From Bacillota bacterium (GTDB taxonomy: Bacteria; Bacillota; Clostridia; Lachnospirales; Lachnospiraceae): a DNA stretch of 50,743 bases. The stretch is taken from NCBI GenBank assembly GCA_023415055.1, contig JAEZLZ010000114.1, positions 1-50,743 on the forward strand, in the 5' to 3' direction. Below the pieces are notes generated by a model. That model made no database searches, had not been told where the DNA came from, and worked only from the letters and a program-made list of their open reading frames with translations. This document shows positions 1 through 8,796 of the stretch, in pieces (the first letter of the stretch is position 1; each line of letters opens with the position of its first letter). A program made the position numbers and the translations under genes.

Positions 1-125
1 TATCCATCCGCTTAGCACCCTACATTTCTGTAACGCACCGGATTTAGCTACACGGCTCACTGGTGATTACCGTGGTCGGACTTACACCGACAGGCATGGT
101 CCAGCTTCGCTGGACACACGCGCAC
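1..125 (-). mobile_element. 5' end of a group II intron (cut by window edge)
   Basis: Read on the minus strand, the sequence starts GTGCGCGTGTGTCC at about 125, which matches the GTGCG-type 5' end of bacterial group II introns. It continues through a perfect hairpin (99-115, GTCCAGCGAAGCTGGAC) and a second one (75-91, GTCGGTGTAAGTCCGAC); the core GGTGTAAGTCCGAC is a recurrent signature of domain I in these introns. The remaining intron and any reverse transcriptase ORF would lie beyond the left edge. The intron boundary falls directly after the T-rich tail of a terminator hairpin (127-161). Insertion behind terminators is typical of bacterial class C introns; class is inferred, since no ORF or domain V is visible. 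Confidence 0.7.
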
Positions 126-126
126 C

Positions 127-161
127 ATAAAAAAGTCTTGGAACTATAGTCTCAAGACTTT
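127..161 (-). terminator. Rho-independent terminator, target of the intron
   Basis: A 9-bp perfect stem (132-140 with 153-161, AAAGTCTTG/CAAGACTTT) is followed on the minus strand by TTTTTTA and then immediately by the intron start. It would end transcription of the small gene at 207-410. The stem resembles hairpins in the dispersed repeat family found later in the window. Confidence 0.75.
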
Positions 162-206
162 CATTACATGTTTATTTGAGATAATCTTTCTAATATATAA
201 TTGGTA

Positions 207-410
207 TTAAAATAAGCTCGTATCTTCCGAAGGAATGACCGATTGAATAAAATCAGTTATTTCCTTTGTCGATTGCATACTATGTGTTTGATCTATAATT
301 CTCGTTTGTTCTTCTATTGGTAAGGAATAAAAATAATCCATAGCTCCCTTCTGTTCCAGTGCTAATCCGAGCCCAACCGGTATCTGAGCTCCCTTTTCAT
401 ATTTACCCAT
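207..410 (-). CDS. small hypothetical protein (67 aa)
   Basis: The protein starts MGKYEKGAQIPVGLGLAL and carries no signal peptide or membrane segment. The ATG at 410 is chosen because a GGAAGG ribosome site lies about 11 nt upstream; a GTG at 422 would sit directly on that site. I know similar short proteins as hypotheticals in clostridia (a KYEKP.x.VPVGFG.ALAQN...A..YF..L type, with a later THxIxSKKEM-like stretch, here THSMQSTKEI), but not their function. The predicted secondary structure is mostly helical by eye. It is followed by the terminator that carries the intron. Confidence 0.6.
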   Translation of the reverse strand: MGKYEKGAQIPVGLGLALEQKGAMDYFYSLPIEEQTRIIDQTHSMQSTKEITDFIQSVIPSEDTSLF

Positions 411-590
411 ATTGCTTTTCACCTTCCTTTGATTTCATCAATTATTATTTTACTATTTATCAGAATTATTCAGTATCGAAAGGACGAATACCAAACGAAG
501 CATGCTCCCGAGTTCTCATTTACAAGCTAATTTGATTGCATATATTTTTATATTTTGCAAACACTACGAAAAAAGAAAGGAGCATTAATT

Positions 591-773
591 ATGAATAGTA
601 AGGGTACCTCTTCGAAAGAACAAGGAACAAGTAGTAAAGAAGCCGATCATATTAGCAATAAAAACGTAACTCATTCGGATCATCGTAGTAAAACCGCATC
701 AAACAGTGCAGCAAATGATCCTTTTTATACGCCTCCAGGTGAAGGTCCGAAACCCAGAATCACATCAAATTAG
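591..773 (+). CDS. small hydrophilic, probably disordered protein (60 aa)
   Basis: The ATG at 591 has a clear ribosome site (AAAGGAG at about 577-583). An earlier in-frame ATG at 555 lacks one. The product is rich in Ser, Lys, Asn, Thr and Asp, has a near-repeat GTSSKE (residues 4-9 and 12-17) and ends in a Pro/Gly segment FYTPPGEGPKPR. It has no hydrophobic core, so it is probably unstructured. Small acid-soluble or coat-associated proteins look like this, and the neighbour is a coat-type oxidase, but no family is recognised and a spore role is only a guess. Confidence 0.5.
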   Translation: MNSKGTSSKEQGTSSKEADHISNKNVTHSDHRSKTASNSAANDPFYTPPGEGPKPRITSN

Positions 774-908
774 GGTCATAATATTGTAAGGGGGCTGTCG
801 TCATATTAATTATACTTCAGAAGAAAGATAAATGGTCTTCCTTCATTAAGCATATATAATCTGCTACAACCCCTAAACATTTTTTTCTATGAAAATGGCT
901 TTACATTA

Positions 909-2816
909 TTATTTTTTCACCTTATATGGTCTCATCATTTCATTATCTTCATGATCCAGAATATGGCAATGCCATACATATCCCGGTTCGGAAGTCGGAT
1001 CGAAGGGAAATAGATTCTCACCTGGTTTGACACCGCCCGACGGAACATCCTGTGGAGCAAAGCGTACTCTGATTCTAGTGACCTGATTCGGGTTCATTCG
1101 AATGGTATCCTTCCAGCCTAGTTCATTCTCCTCAGGATCGATCGGTCCATTCGGAGATAAGAAAGGTCCTACAGGTACTTCAAAGGTTGGATGCATTAAT
1201 GGTAACATCCCGTTGATCATCTCCCATAGTTCCATATATCCGGCGGCATCAAAATCCTGACGGTCTACCAGCTGAAATTGTACGAGATGCAGATGAATCG
1301 GATGTGTATCCATAGTCAGATTAGCAATCACCCATTCTTCCGTAGAGCCAACTCTTGGAAACTCAGAGATTGGTGCCATCCACATCTGTCCGTTTAATAG
1401 TACCATAATGGGGCCATTCGGTCCATTCACTTCATTCAGTGTTAATGTTCTTTTGATATCCGGCTTTAAAACAGGAATCGTATTTAATTTACATGGAAGT
1501 TTTTTCGGTCTTACAGGCTTCGGTGCATCGACAGGAACTGTAAACTGCATGATTTGTCCAACAGTACCCGGGTCCGGACTCTCACCGTCCGGGAAGGGAG
1601 CACTCGCATCATTAAGTAATCTGATTATCGTTCCTGGTGCAAATTGTGAAAAATCAATTAATATATCTGCTCGCTCACCGGGTGCCAGCAGAAGGGAAGT
1701 CAGCTCAACCGGCTTCGGTAAGAAACCACCATCACTTCCGATTTGCGTAAAAGTCATACCATTTGACATCTTCAAATTATAGAAACGAGCATTGGATCCA
1801 TTTAATACACGGAACCGGTATTGATGACGGTCAACCTTTAGATTAGGCCATACTTTGCCATTAACCATAATAGTATCTCCGAAAAACTCCGGGTCCCAAT
1901 ATGGATGAATCTCAGGATTATTACCAACATTATTAAATGTGAAGGAACCATCCGTCATAAAGCTACGATCTTGGATTGCCAAAGGAATTTCATATTTACC
2001 TGCCGGCAGACATAGCTTTCGGTCCAAGCTCGAGTGATCTTTATCTCTAAGCAGATAGAAACCCGCTAAGCCTGTATATACATTTAATCTTGTCATACCT
2101 AGCGCATGATCGTGATACCAAAGTGTTGCCGATTGTTGTTTATTGGGATAATGGTATAGAGATGTTTTGTATTCGGGTCCATGTTTCCCATCAAAAGTAA
2201 ACCATGCATCAGGATGCCCATCATCAATAGGCTCATTCTCTCCGCCATGCAAATGAGTTACAATGGGCATCGGAAATTGTGCTTTCAAAAAACCCGGCGG
2301 AAATGGAGGCCAAGGCCTGGGCAGATTATGCGTAGGCATATTATTAGGGTTAGCCCAGTGTATGGTCGGATCGACTGCAAATGGATGCCTGCCCTTCAAT
2401 CTATTCACCCATTTGACTTCGATTGGTATTCCTCGAATCGCTTCGAAGGTAGCGCCTGGTGTACTTCTCGAATACTTTGTCCAGCCGGTTTTTTCATCTT
2501 TGATAAGACCTCCGTAACCCCATACTTTTGTCTTAGGTAATCCGGGAGGAAGGATCTGCTGATAGAATTCACTGACATCTACTGTATAGGAATGTTTTAG
2601 CCTCGCCTGACCGGATCGGCTACACATTCTCGAAACGCAAGGTTTATAAACCGGAGGTTTCGGCAATTGATTCACATACTTTGGAATATCTTCTGGATTT
2701 AGTTTCTTTGGTTTCTCAGTGTGAGCACTTCTCACTCCATTTGTGATATTTGATTTTATATCATGCAAATTATTCTTAATGTTGTATAATTTGCTCATCA
2801 TATTATAAAATAGCAT
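909..2816 (-). CDS. cotA-like: CotA-like multicopper oxidase (spore-coat laccase type)
   Basis: A three-cupredoxin multicopper oxidase of about 635 aa, which couples one-electron oxidation of phenolic substrates to reduction of O2 to water. All four copper-ligand motifs are visible in order: THLHGG, WYHDHALGMT, THPIHLHLVQF and the C-terminal HCHILDHEDNEMM, with the Cys and axial Met of the type 1 site in the last. It has no signal peptide, as in Bacillus CotA, which is placed on the spore coat from the mother cell. The ATG at 2816 is chosen because GGAGG lies 7 nt upstream (2824-2828); the frame is open another 33 codons without such a site. The gene is monocistronic, with a terminator just upstream. 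It is about 120 aa longer than B. subtilis CotA, partly through an N-terminal extension. A sporulation promoter is expected but I could not define one. Confidence 0.9.
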   Translation of the reverse strand: MLFYNMMSKLYNIKNNLHDIKSNITNGVRSAHTEKPKKLNPEDIPKYVNQLPKPPVYKPCVSRMCSRSGQARLKHSYTVDVSEFYQQILPPGLPKTKVWGYGGLIKDEKTGWTKYSRSTPGATFEAIRGIPIEVKWVNRLKGRHPFAVDPTIHWANPNNMPTHNLPRPWPPFPPGFLKAQFPMPIVTHLHGGENEPIDDGHPDAWFTFDGKHGPEYKTSLYHYPNKQQSATLWYHDHALGMTRLNVYTGLAGFYLLRDKDHSSLDRKLCLPAGKYEIPLAIQDRSFMTDGSFTFNNVGNNPEIHPYWDPEFFGDTIMVNGKVWPNLKVDRHQYRFRVLNGSNARFYNLKMSNGMTFTQIGSDGGFLPKPVELTSLLLAPGERADILIDFSQFAPGTIIRLLNDASAPFPDGESPDPGTVGQIMQFTVPVDAPKPVRPKKLPCKLNTIPVLKPDIKRTLTLNEVNGPNGPIMVLLNGQMWMAPISEFPRVGSTEEWVIANLTMDTHPIHLHLVQFQLVDRQDFDAAGYMELWEMINGMLPLMHPTFEVPVGPFLSPNGPIDPEENELGWKDTIRMNPNQVTRIRVRFAPQDVPSGGVKPGENLFPFDPTSEPGYVWHCHILDHEDNEMMRPYKVKK

Positions 2817-2937
2817 ATAATTACCTCCTACCATATCGTTACAAAATATCATATGATGATTTTGACAAGAAAGTTCATAATATGACATATTTTTTTGTCC
2901 GCTCCATACGATCAACTTATGCTTACTGCTCTAAAAC

Positions 2938-2974
2938 AAAGATCCGGCTCCTATTCACTGGGAGCCGGATCTTC
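2938..2974 (-). terminator. terminator of the 2988-3452 gene
   Basis: An 11-bp perfect inverted repeat (GATCCGGCTCC at 2941-2951, GGAGCCGGATC at 2961-2971) lies just beyond the stop of the 154-aa gene. On the minus strand it is followed by TTTGTTTT. It separates that gene from the oxidase gene. Confidence 0.8.
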
Positions 2975-2987
2975 TTCCGGTTGGTGC

Positions 2988-3452
2988 CTAATATTCTTTC
3001 TTGATGACGAAAAACGAACCTCGAACTGTGCCCGCCAATTTCGACTTCTGTCTGGCGAATTTAAACTTCTCTTCTAACTCCTTTGGTATTTCCATCCCCT
3101 CAGAAAGTTTAAAACCTACTGCCCGCTTCTTCGGGTCATCCACTGTATACATGACATTTACAACGAGACCATCCTCATAGATGACGTAGGCCATTTTGAT
3201 GTTTTCAACTTGAAATCGTGACGTTTCTAGTGATTTTGCCTTGAACTCAATATTACGTTCATCTTTCAAAATTCGATTCACATAATCCAGAGTCTCTTGA
3301 CTTTCACTCGCTGGTTCCACCGTAAATTCATGCTTGTATTTATTGCTATAATAACGGGCTTCGTTCGCACGTAAACCGGCAAGTGCTTCTGCTACCGGAG
3401 AATACTCTAAGCCAATCGTAGACACATTTTTAAAATCAACAACATGGGACAT
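2988..3452 (-). CDS. conserved hypothetical protein (154 aa)
   Basis: A soluble, charged protein with no signal peptide or transmembrane stretch. It has a good ribosome site (AAGGAGGG, 6 nt before the ATG). The N-terminal half is Lys/Glu-rich and mixed helical; the C-terminal half alternates hydrophobic and charged residues (IKMAYVIYEDGLVVNVMYTV), suggesting beta strands. I do not recognise a characterised family. Its own terminator and ribosome site suggest a single-gene unit, and there is no functional hint from the neighbours. Confidence 0.6.
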   Translation of the reverse strand: MSHVVDFKNVSTIGLEYSPVAEALAGLRANEARYYSNKYKHEFTVEPASESQETLDYVNRILKDERNIEFKAKSLETSRFQVENIKMAYVIYEDGLVVNVMYTVDDPKKRAVGFKLSEGMEIPKELEEKFKFARQKSKLAGTVRGSFFVIKKEY

Positions 3453-3624
3453 TCTTATCCCTCCTTCTATCTCATTTTATTCTGTAACTAATGAGAAACG
3501 TTCTTTCTCTTTCCCACATACAGAGCATACCCAGACCTCCATGATTAAAAATAACATTGTTTACAGGTATCATTGTAAAACTCATGGGAAAGAAAAACTG
3601 TAATTTGAATCACATAAGGATAAT

Positions 3625-3696
3625 AAAAGCGCTACAGTCCTGAGATAACCTTTAAAATTTTACTTTTAAGGGCTATCGTAAGGCAGTAGCGCTTTA
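3625..3696 (-). terminator. long hairpin after the LemA gene
   Basis: A long imperfect inverted repeat: outer arms AAAGCGCTAC and GTAGCGCTTT, inner arms around TTTAAAA/TTTTAAG. It lies 18 nt past the LemA stop and is followed on the minus strand by TTTTATTATCC, so it probably works as a terminator. Confidence 0.7.
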
Positions 3697-3714
3697 TATT
3701 TATGATATCAGAGT

Positions 3715-4263
3715 TTAACTTGGCATATCAACCCTTTCTGACTTCTCCTCCAGGTACTCTCTTTTTCTGAAGCCCAATACTCCTGCAATCATAGAAATTG
3801 GAAGCATCCGAATTTCCCGGTTTAATTTCATGACACTGTCATTATAAATCAAGCGGCTGGTACGTAACATGTTATCAAAGATTTCAACTGCATCCATTGC
3901 TTTCCAATAAGTCTGATTAGCCTTCAGCTCAGGATACTGCTCAGCCATCATGGCTATCCTGCCTAAGGTTTCAAATATAAGCTCTTCCTGACGCAGTACT
4001 TCATCGGGCGAGGATTTCGACGTAAGAGTCTTTCTCCTTGACTTAACTGTCTCGATCAGAGCTTCATCCTCATCCCCGGCATAACCTTTTACAAGATTTA
4101 ATATAGTCATCAGGGCATCAAAACGGCTCGACAGCTGCACTCCTATCTGGCACATGGAATAACCGATATTTTCATCAAGTACCACGAGTCTGCGCTGTAT
4201 AGATAGAACCCATAGGACTATTACTGCAATAAATAAAAGGATAGCGATGATTGTTGACAGCAT
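3715..4263 (-). CDS. lemA: LemA family membrane-anchored protein
   Basis: At 182 aa it has the usual LemA layout: one N-terminal transmembrane helix (about residues 3-22), then a helical domain with the family pattern VQLSSRFDALMTILNLVKGY (around residues 47-66), and a C-terminal PISMIAGVLGF stretch. LemA proteins have an N-out topology and a long helical bundle; their biochemical function is unclear. A GGAGG ribosome site precedes the ATG. Upstream, in the same orientation, lies a paired 21-bp-period LytTR-type site (4434-4469) followed about 25 nt later by TAGAAT (4403-4408, minus strand), a good -10. Expression under one of the adjacent LytTR systems is therefore likely but inferred. Confidence 0.85.
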   Translation of the reverse strand: MLSTIIAILLFIAVIVLWVLSIQRRLVVLDENIGYSMCQIGVQLSSRFDALMTILNLVKGYAGDEDEALIETVKSRRKTLTSKSSPDEVLRQEELIFETLGRIAMMAEQYPELKANQTYWKAMDAVEIFDNMLRTSRLIYNDSVMKLNREIRMLPISMIAGVLGFRKREYLEEKSERVDMPS

Positions 4264-4433
4264 TAGAAAACCTCCAATTCTATGTATTCCAATTTTCCTT
4301 CTTATTTCATACTGTCTATGATAGCGGTTAGATTCTGCTTCAGAGAGGAGTCACCGTCTGTGATAAACTCTTCTATTTGTATATGGAATTATTCTTGACT
4401 CTATTCTATCAAAAGAAATCCAAAAAATTATTC

Positions 4434-4469
4434 TACAGCATGAAACATCATTTTTTTATCATGAAACAT
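4434..4469 (-). promoter_or_regulatory. paired LytTR-type site upstream of lemA
   Basis: Two exact copies of ATGAAACAT (plus-strand reading) start at 4440 and 4461, a 21-bp period. The spacing and orientation match four other paired sites in the window. On the minus strand a TAGAAT box lies about 25 nt downstream, so the lemA gene is the likelier target than the divergent regulator at 4562. Confidence 0.6.
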
Positions 4470-4499
4470 TATTAACTCAAGAATTAGTTATTTCAGTAG

Positions 4500-4528
4500 T
4501 TTCAGAAAATTGAATTTTATGGTAAAAT
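4500..4528 (+). promoter_or_regulatory. probable promoter of the first LytTR/kinase pair
   Basis: A TAAAAT -10 box (4523-4528) has a weak TTTCAG at the -35 position with a 17-nt spacer. It precedes the GGGGGAA ribosome site of the 4562 gene. Confidence 0.4.
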
Positions 4529-4561
4529 AATGTTGGAAAATAGAGAAACTGGGGGAACATC

Positions 4562-5293
4562 ATGATACAGATTGCAGTCTGCGATGACAATCTAGACGAA
4601 TTATCCAATATGATTCAACTTATAAATCAATACAGGTTATCTAAAAATTTCAACTGTGATTACGCTGTCTTTCCAAACGGCTTTGAGCTTATTTCTGCAT
4701 TAGAGAAAGGAAAATGCTTTGATGTATACTGCATGGATATTATTATGCCTGCTTTTTCGGGTATCGCAGTTGCAAAAGAAATACGTTCTTTTGATAAAAG
4801 TGCACAAATTATTTTTTTCACCTCATCAACTGAATTCGCATTGGATAGCTATACAGTGAACGCATTAAATTATGTGCTAAAGCCAATATCAAAGGAAAAA
4901 TTCTTTTTTACCTTTGATGAAGTATTGGAACGGATGAAAGAGAACAATAATGATACACTCATTGTCAGGAGCAATAATGGCATACAAAGAATTCTAATAG
5001 CGAATATTGTTTTTGCTGAGATCATCGGCAGAAATGTTTTATATCATCTCTATTCCGGAAAGGTAATTGAATGTACTGAAGTTTTCTCATCTGTCTGTGA
5101 CAAATTACTTAAATATGATCGCTTTGTTAAGACGCATCGTTCCTATATTGTGAATATGCAGTATGTGGATACGATTGAGAATAATGAGATCACTTTACAG
5201 ACGCTTTCGTGCATTCCCATAGCTCAAGGAAAAACAAAGGAGATTAAGCAGCGGTATTTGGCTTATCAAATGGAGGTGGGATTGGATGCATAA
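4562..5293 (+). CDS. AgrA-type LytTR response regulator
   Basis: A 243-aa transcription regulator. The receiver domain (about 1-120) has acidic residues D8/D9, phospho-acceptor D59 in CMDIIMP, the TS pair at 87-88 and K107 in YVLKP. The LytTR DNA-binding domain (about 135-235) contains the family's RFVKTHRSYIVN stretch. LytTR proteins bind pairs of short repeats about 21 bp apart, and such pairs occur five times in this window. The stop overlaps the start of the kinase gene by 8 nt (ATGCATAA), so the two are co-translated. A nearly identical arrangement follows at 6697-8720, so this is one of two paralogous pairs. Confidence 0.92.
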   Translation: MIQIAVCDDNLDELSNMIQLINQYRLSKNFNCDYAVFPNGFELISALEKGKCFDVYCMDIIMPAFSGIAVAKEIRSFDKSAQIIFFTSSTEFALDSYTVNALNYVLKPISKEKFFFTFDEVLERMKENNNDTLIVRSNNGIQRILIANIVFAEIIGRNVLYHLYSGKVIECTEVFSSVCDKLLKYDRFVKTHRSYIVNMQYVDTIENNEITLQTLSCIPIAQGKTKEIKQRYLAYQMEVGLDA

Positions 5294-6551
5294 TCTAAGT
5301 ACTATAAACTTCGCCTTTGTTCTCTTTTTTGGAATTGCACTTAGCTTATCCTTTGCCGGTATCGAGGGCATTAAGGGACTAAAGCAATTTACCCTGATCG
5401 CCTGCTCCTTTGGAATTATTCAGGTGATTACTTATTTCGTGTTTGGAGAGGATTTTTTATTTAAGTCATATCCGTTTTTTACCCATATCCCATTGCTTCT
5501 ACTCATAAGGTTCCTGTACAAAAAAAGCATCTGTATTGCAGGTATATCTGTATTTTCTGCTTACCTCTTTTGTACACCAAGAAAGTGGATCGGAACCGCA
5601 GTCTCATATTTTTGGAATTATGATGCGGGAGTTTCCTATCTGGTTCAGATATTAGTCACAATACCTCTAATAGTGATTATTATTCGATATGTCTCTCCTT
5701 ATGTAGTTCGGTTACGATTTGAAAGCAACAAGATATTGAAGCTGTTTATTTCTGTCCCCCTTATATATTATATACTCTCATATATTCTTACCGTTTACAC
5801 CAACTTACTTTATCATGGTGGAGCAATCATCGTTGAATTGATGGATGCTTCTGTCGTCATTGTGTACTTTATCTTTTCTATTATTTATCTTAAAACACTT
5901 TACGAAAAGAAGGAGGTTGAAATAAGACAAGCCTTACTCAGTGTTTTAGCTGATCAATCCAAGGAAGAAATAGAAACTCTCAGAAGATCGCAGGAGCAAA
6001 CGATCCTATATCGGCATGATTTACGACACCATATGAATTATCTCAATGCCTGTATATCAGGTGATAATTTGGAGGAAGCATTAACTTACATATCTGAGAT
6101 AAGTAACGGACTAGACAATGCTCAAGTGAAACGATACTCAGAAAATGAGTCTGTCAACCTAATCCTTTCCTCTTATGCTGCAAAAGCAGCCGAAAAAAAT
6201 ATCTACTGTGAAATCGCCATTTCCACAGTAGATTTTGGAAAATTCTCGGTATCTGATTTATGCAGCCTGTTGTCAAACGCTCTAGAGAATGCCTTTAACG
6301 CTTGTAAAAGTATACCTGAAAACAACCAACGCTGGATCAAATTGCGCATCTATTCTAAAAACAATAAGCTATGCATCGATATTCGCAACACTTATAATAC
6401 AGAACCGGTATTTCAGCAGGGTTTCCCTATTTCAAAAGAGCAAGGTCATGGCTTCGGAACAAGAAGTATGGCTCATGTTGTAGAAAAATATAACGGCATA
6501 TACCAATTTTCAGTGAAGGATGAGGTTTTCATTTTTCAAGCTACGGCATAG
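5286..6551 (+). CDS. AgrC-type sensor histidine kinase (GHKL)
   Basis: A 421-aa membrane kinase. The first 200 residues hold about six hydrophobic segments, typical of peptide-sensing AgrC-like kinases. Then follow a coiled linker (Leu/Glu-rich, about 205-240), the phospho-acceptor H244 in LYRHDLRHH, the N-box LLSNALENAFNA and the G-box GHGFGTRSM. The C-terminus (IFQATA) is a few residues shorter than in the paralogue at 7425. It is translationally coupled to its regulator. A peptide ligand is likely; the agrBD genes at 11.4-12.2 kb are the only candidate source here, but specificity cannot be read from sequence. Confidence 0.9.
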   Translation: MHNLSTINFAFVLFFGIALSLSFAGIEGIKGLKQFTLIACSFGIIQVITYFVFGEDFLFKSYPFFTHIPLLLLIRFLYKKSICIAGISVFSAYLFCTPRKWIGTAVSYFWNYDAGVSYLVQILVTIPLIVIIIRYVSPYVVRLRFESNKILKLFISVPLIYYILSYILTVYTNLLYHGGAIIVELMDASVVIVYFIFSIIYLKTLYEKKEVEIRQALLSVLADQSKEEIETLRRSQEQTILYRHDLRHHMNYLNACISGDNLEEALTYISEISNGLDNAQVKRYSENESVNLILSSYAAKAAEKNIYCEIAISTVDFGKFSVSDLCSLLSNALENAFNACKSIPENNQRWIKLRIYSKNNKLCIDIRNTYNTEPVFQQGFPISKEQGHGFGTRSMAHVVEKYNGIYQFSVKDEVFIFQATA

Positions 6552-6630
6552 TGAACCGACAAGTTCGAACCGTAATTGTTCCATAGTGATGAAAATACCG
6601 AAAGCACCTTTGAGCACTAGAACCCTATTC

Positions 6631-6659
6631 TTGTAGCAGCTTTTATTCTATGCTATAAT
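6631..6659 (+). promoter_or_regulatory. sigma-A promoter of the second LytTR/kinase pair
   Basis: TTGTAG (6631-6636) and TATAAT (6654-6659) are separated by exactly 17 nt and lie about 25 nt before the GGAGGAG ribosome site. The second pair therefore has its own promoter, separate from the first. Confidence 0.8.
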
Positions 6660-6696
6660 ATGGTAGTTTAGTGATACATTAATGGAGGAGACGAAC

Positions 6697-7428
6697 ATGC
6701 ATATTGCAGTATGTGATGACAATATAGATGAGCTTTCCCGCATCTCCACTATACTGGAGGATTATTGCAGAGAACGGGACAGTTCCATTACCTATGAGGC
6801 ATTTCATAGTGCTACAGAGTTATTGGAGATTATGAGAACAAAACAGTTTGATTTGTTGCTATTGGACATCCTCATGCCAGGCATTACAGGAATGGATGCT
6901 GCTAAAGAACTTCGCCGTTCGGATTGTGGGATACCGATTATCTTCCTCACCTCCTCCCGTGAATTCGCTGTAGAGAGCTACCGTGTTAGTGCTGAAGATT
7001 ACATAATGAAGCCTGCTCGAAAGGATGAAATATTCCCTGTCCTCGATAAGCAGCTTACAAAGTGCGAGCAGGAGGAATCGTATCTGGCTTTGAAAACAGG
7101 AAGCGGTATCGTAAAGCTGCCCTTTTCACAAATTGTATATGTAGAAGTTATAAACCGCGCGTTACAGTTTGTTCTTGTATCCGGAGAAGTGAGAGAAGCC
7201 TATGGCTACCTTACCGACTACGAAGGGGATTTACTGTCAGATCCTAATTTTTATAAGCCCCACCGTTCTTATGTGCTGAACCTGCGCCAAGTGGCCTCAC
7301 TTGATAAAAAGGGGTTTGCTACCATAGTAGGTAAAACCGTGCCCGTAGCAAGAGATGCATTTACGAAAGCGAAAGCGGTATATATGAAGTATCTGCTGTC
7401 ACCGGGTGAAAGGAGAGATCAGCTGTGA
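6697..7428 (+). CDS. AgrA-type LytTR response regulator (second copy)
   Basis: A 243-aa paralogue of the 4562 regulator. The receiver domain has D7/D8, phospho-acceptor D57 in LLLLDILMP and K105 in YIMKP; the LytTR domain holds FYKPHRSYVLN. The ATG at 6697 is used because GGAGGAG (6684-6690) lies 6 nt upstream and the protein then starts MHIAVCDDN, like the first copy; an ATG at 6682 overlaps the ribosome site. Its stop overlaps the GTG start of the kinase (GTGA). A relic of the start of a third gene of this type lies at 15793-15831. Confidence 0.92.
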   Translation: MHIAVCDDNIDELSRISTILEDYCRERDSSITYEAFHSATELLEIMRTKQFDLLLLDILMPGITGMDAAKELRRSDCGIPIIFLTSSREFAVESYRVSAEDYIMKPARKDEIFPVLDKQLTKCEQEESYLALKTGSGIVKLPFSQIVYVEVINRALQFVLVSGEVREAYGYLTDYEGDLLSDPNFYKPHRSYVLNLRQVASLDKKGFATIVGKTVPVARDAFTKAKAVYMKYLLSPGERRDQL

Positions 7429-8720
7429 TTTATACCATTTTTCTTATATTTCGCTCCGGCATGGCTTTAATTTTTGGTACAGCAGTATCTATTCTTTTTG
7501 CATGTGGTCATCGTACGCAGACAAGCAAACTGGTGACTTCTATTTTTTATGCAGTTTTACTTTTAATTCAAGTTCTTTGCTGGATGATGTTTGGACTTAA
7601 AACCACGATGCAATTGTATCCATTTATTACACATTTACCATCCGTTCTTTTTCTTGCTTTCTATTTCAGACGCCAGTGGCCAATTTCGATCAGTAGTGTA
7701 CTTACAGCTTATCTTTGCTGTCAGATACCTCGCTGGTTTGGTTCCGTTGCTGAAGCAGTTTTTAGCAGCAAGATTGCTAATCATATCGGTTACTTTGCTG
7801 CCATGTGTGTTGTATACTATTTTCTGAAACGATATATCGCTGACTCAGTCAGACAATTGATGGAACGGTCCACACGATCCTGTCTGATTTTTGGTGCTGT
7901 ACCTCTTTTATACTATGTCTTTGATTATACCACTACTGTCTATACAAATCTGTTGTATTCCGGTGCCCGTGAGGTAGTACAATTTACTCCCTCTGTGATA
8001 TGCACTTTTTACTTAATATTTGTCCTTCAATACTACAATGAATCTCAGAAGCAGGAAATTGCACAACGAGAGAGGGATATCTATGCATCTCAGCTCCAAC
8101 AAGCTCAGATCGAGCTTAGCACCATGAGGCAGATGCAAAAAGGAACTGCAATTTATCGCCACGATATGCGCCATCACCTGTCATTAATTGGTGGTTTTGC
8201 GGCTGATGGTGATCTTCAAAAAATAATAGACTATCTTGCTGCCACAGAAGCCAATATAAATGCGCTGACCCCGGTACGCTACTGTGAAAATGAAACAGTC
8301 AATCTTATTCTATCCAGCTTTGAAGCAAGGGCAAAAAGGGCTCACGTTATTTTTCAGTCAAAAATCAAATTACCGGAAGTAATTAGTATCAATGATACTG
8401 AACTATGTTCCCTATTGTCCAATGCACTGGAGAATGCTATTAATGCTGCCTCACAGGTGATGGACAAAAAGCTTCGCAAGGTATATTTCCAAGCCCTGGT
8501 CAACGGTGATAAGCTTATTGTTTCAACAGAAAATGCTTATGTCGGAAAAATTGAAATGGATGGCGAACTGCCCAAATCGAATTCAAAAGAAGCCGGACAC
8601 GGCTTCGGAATCAAGAGTATGATCTCTATTGTAGAACGTCATGACGGATTATATTCATTTCAGGTAGAGGGTGAAGTGTTCATCCTGCAGCTTATGATAC
8701 CGTTGGGTAAACAGACCTAA
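7425..8720 (+). CDS. AgrC-type sensor histidine kinase (GHKL, second copy)
   Basis: A 431-aa paralogue of the 5286 kinase: about six N-terminal membrane segments (1-205), a Gln/Glu-rich coiled linker (about 205-242), H246 in IYRHDMRHH, the N-box LLSNALENAINA and G-box GHGFGIKSM, with a complete C-terminus. The start is a GTG overlapping the regulator stop, with AAAGGAGAG upstream. The two kinases share motif order and spacing, so they come from a tandem duplication. Their membrane domains have clearly diverged, which fits different ligands. Confidence 0.9.
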   Translation: MIYTIFLIFRSGMALIFGTAVSILFACGHRTQTSKLVTSIFYAVLLLIQVLCWMMFGLKTTMQLYPFITHLPSVLFLAFYFRRQWPISISSVLTAYLCCQIPRWFGSVAEAVFSSKIANHIGYFAAMCVVYYFLKRYIADSVRQLMERSTRSCLIFGAVPLLYYVFDYTTTVYTNLLYSGAREVVQFTPSVICTFYLIFVLQYYNESQKQEIAQRERDIYASQLQQAQIELSTMRQMQKGTAIYRHDMRHHLSLIGGFAADGDLQKIIDYLAATEANINALTPVRYCENETVNLILSSFEARAKRAHVIFQSKIKLPEVISINDTELCSLLSNALENAINAASQVMDKKLRKVYFQALVNGDKLIVSTENAYVGKIEMDGELPKSNSKEAGHGFGIKSMISIVERHDGLYSFQVEGEVFILQLMIPLGKQT

Positions 8721-8796
8721 AACTTCTTTTATTATTTTTTGTCAACAACTTATCCACCCAATCTACCGCCATTAATTCAACAGCTCACTGTTATGC

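Noticed and set aside
1408..1782. Plus-strand open frames inside the oxidase gene and similar long antisense frames inside the SUMF1, binding-protein and beta-helix genes
   Set aside because: They lack ribosome sites and known domains and are explained by the codon pattern of the real genes on the other strand.
4434..4469. The lemA-side LytTR-type pair as an autoregulatory site of the 4562 regulator
   Set aside because: Its orientation relative to the gene and the -10 spacing match the other sites only for the minus-strand lemA gene; dual control is not excluded.
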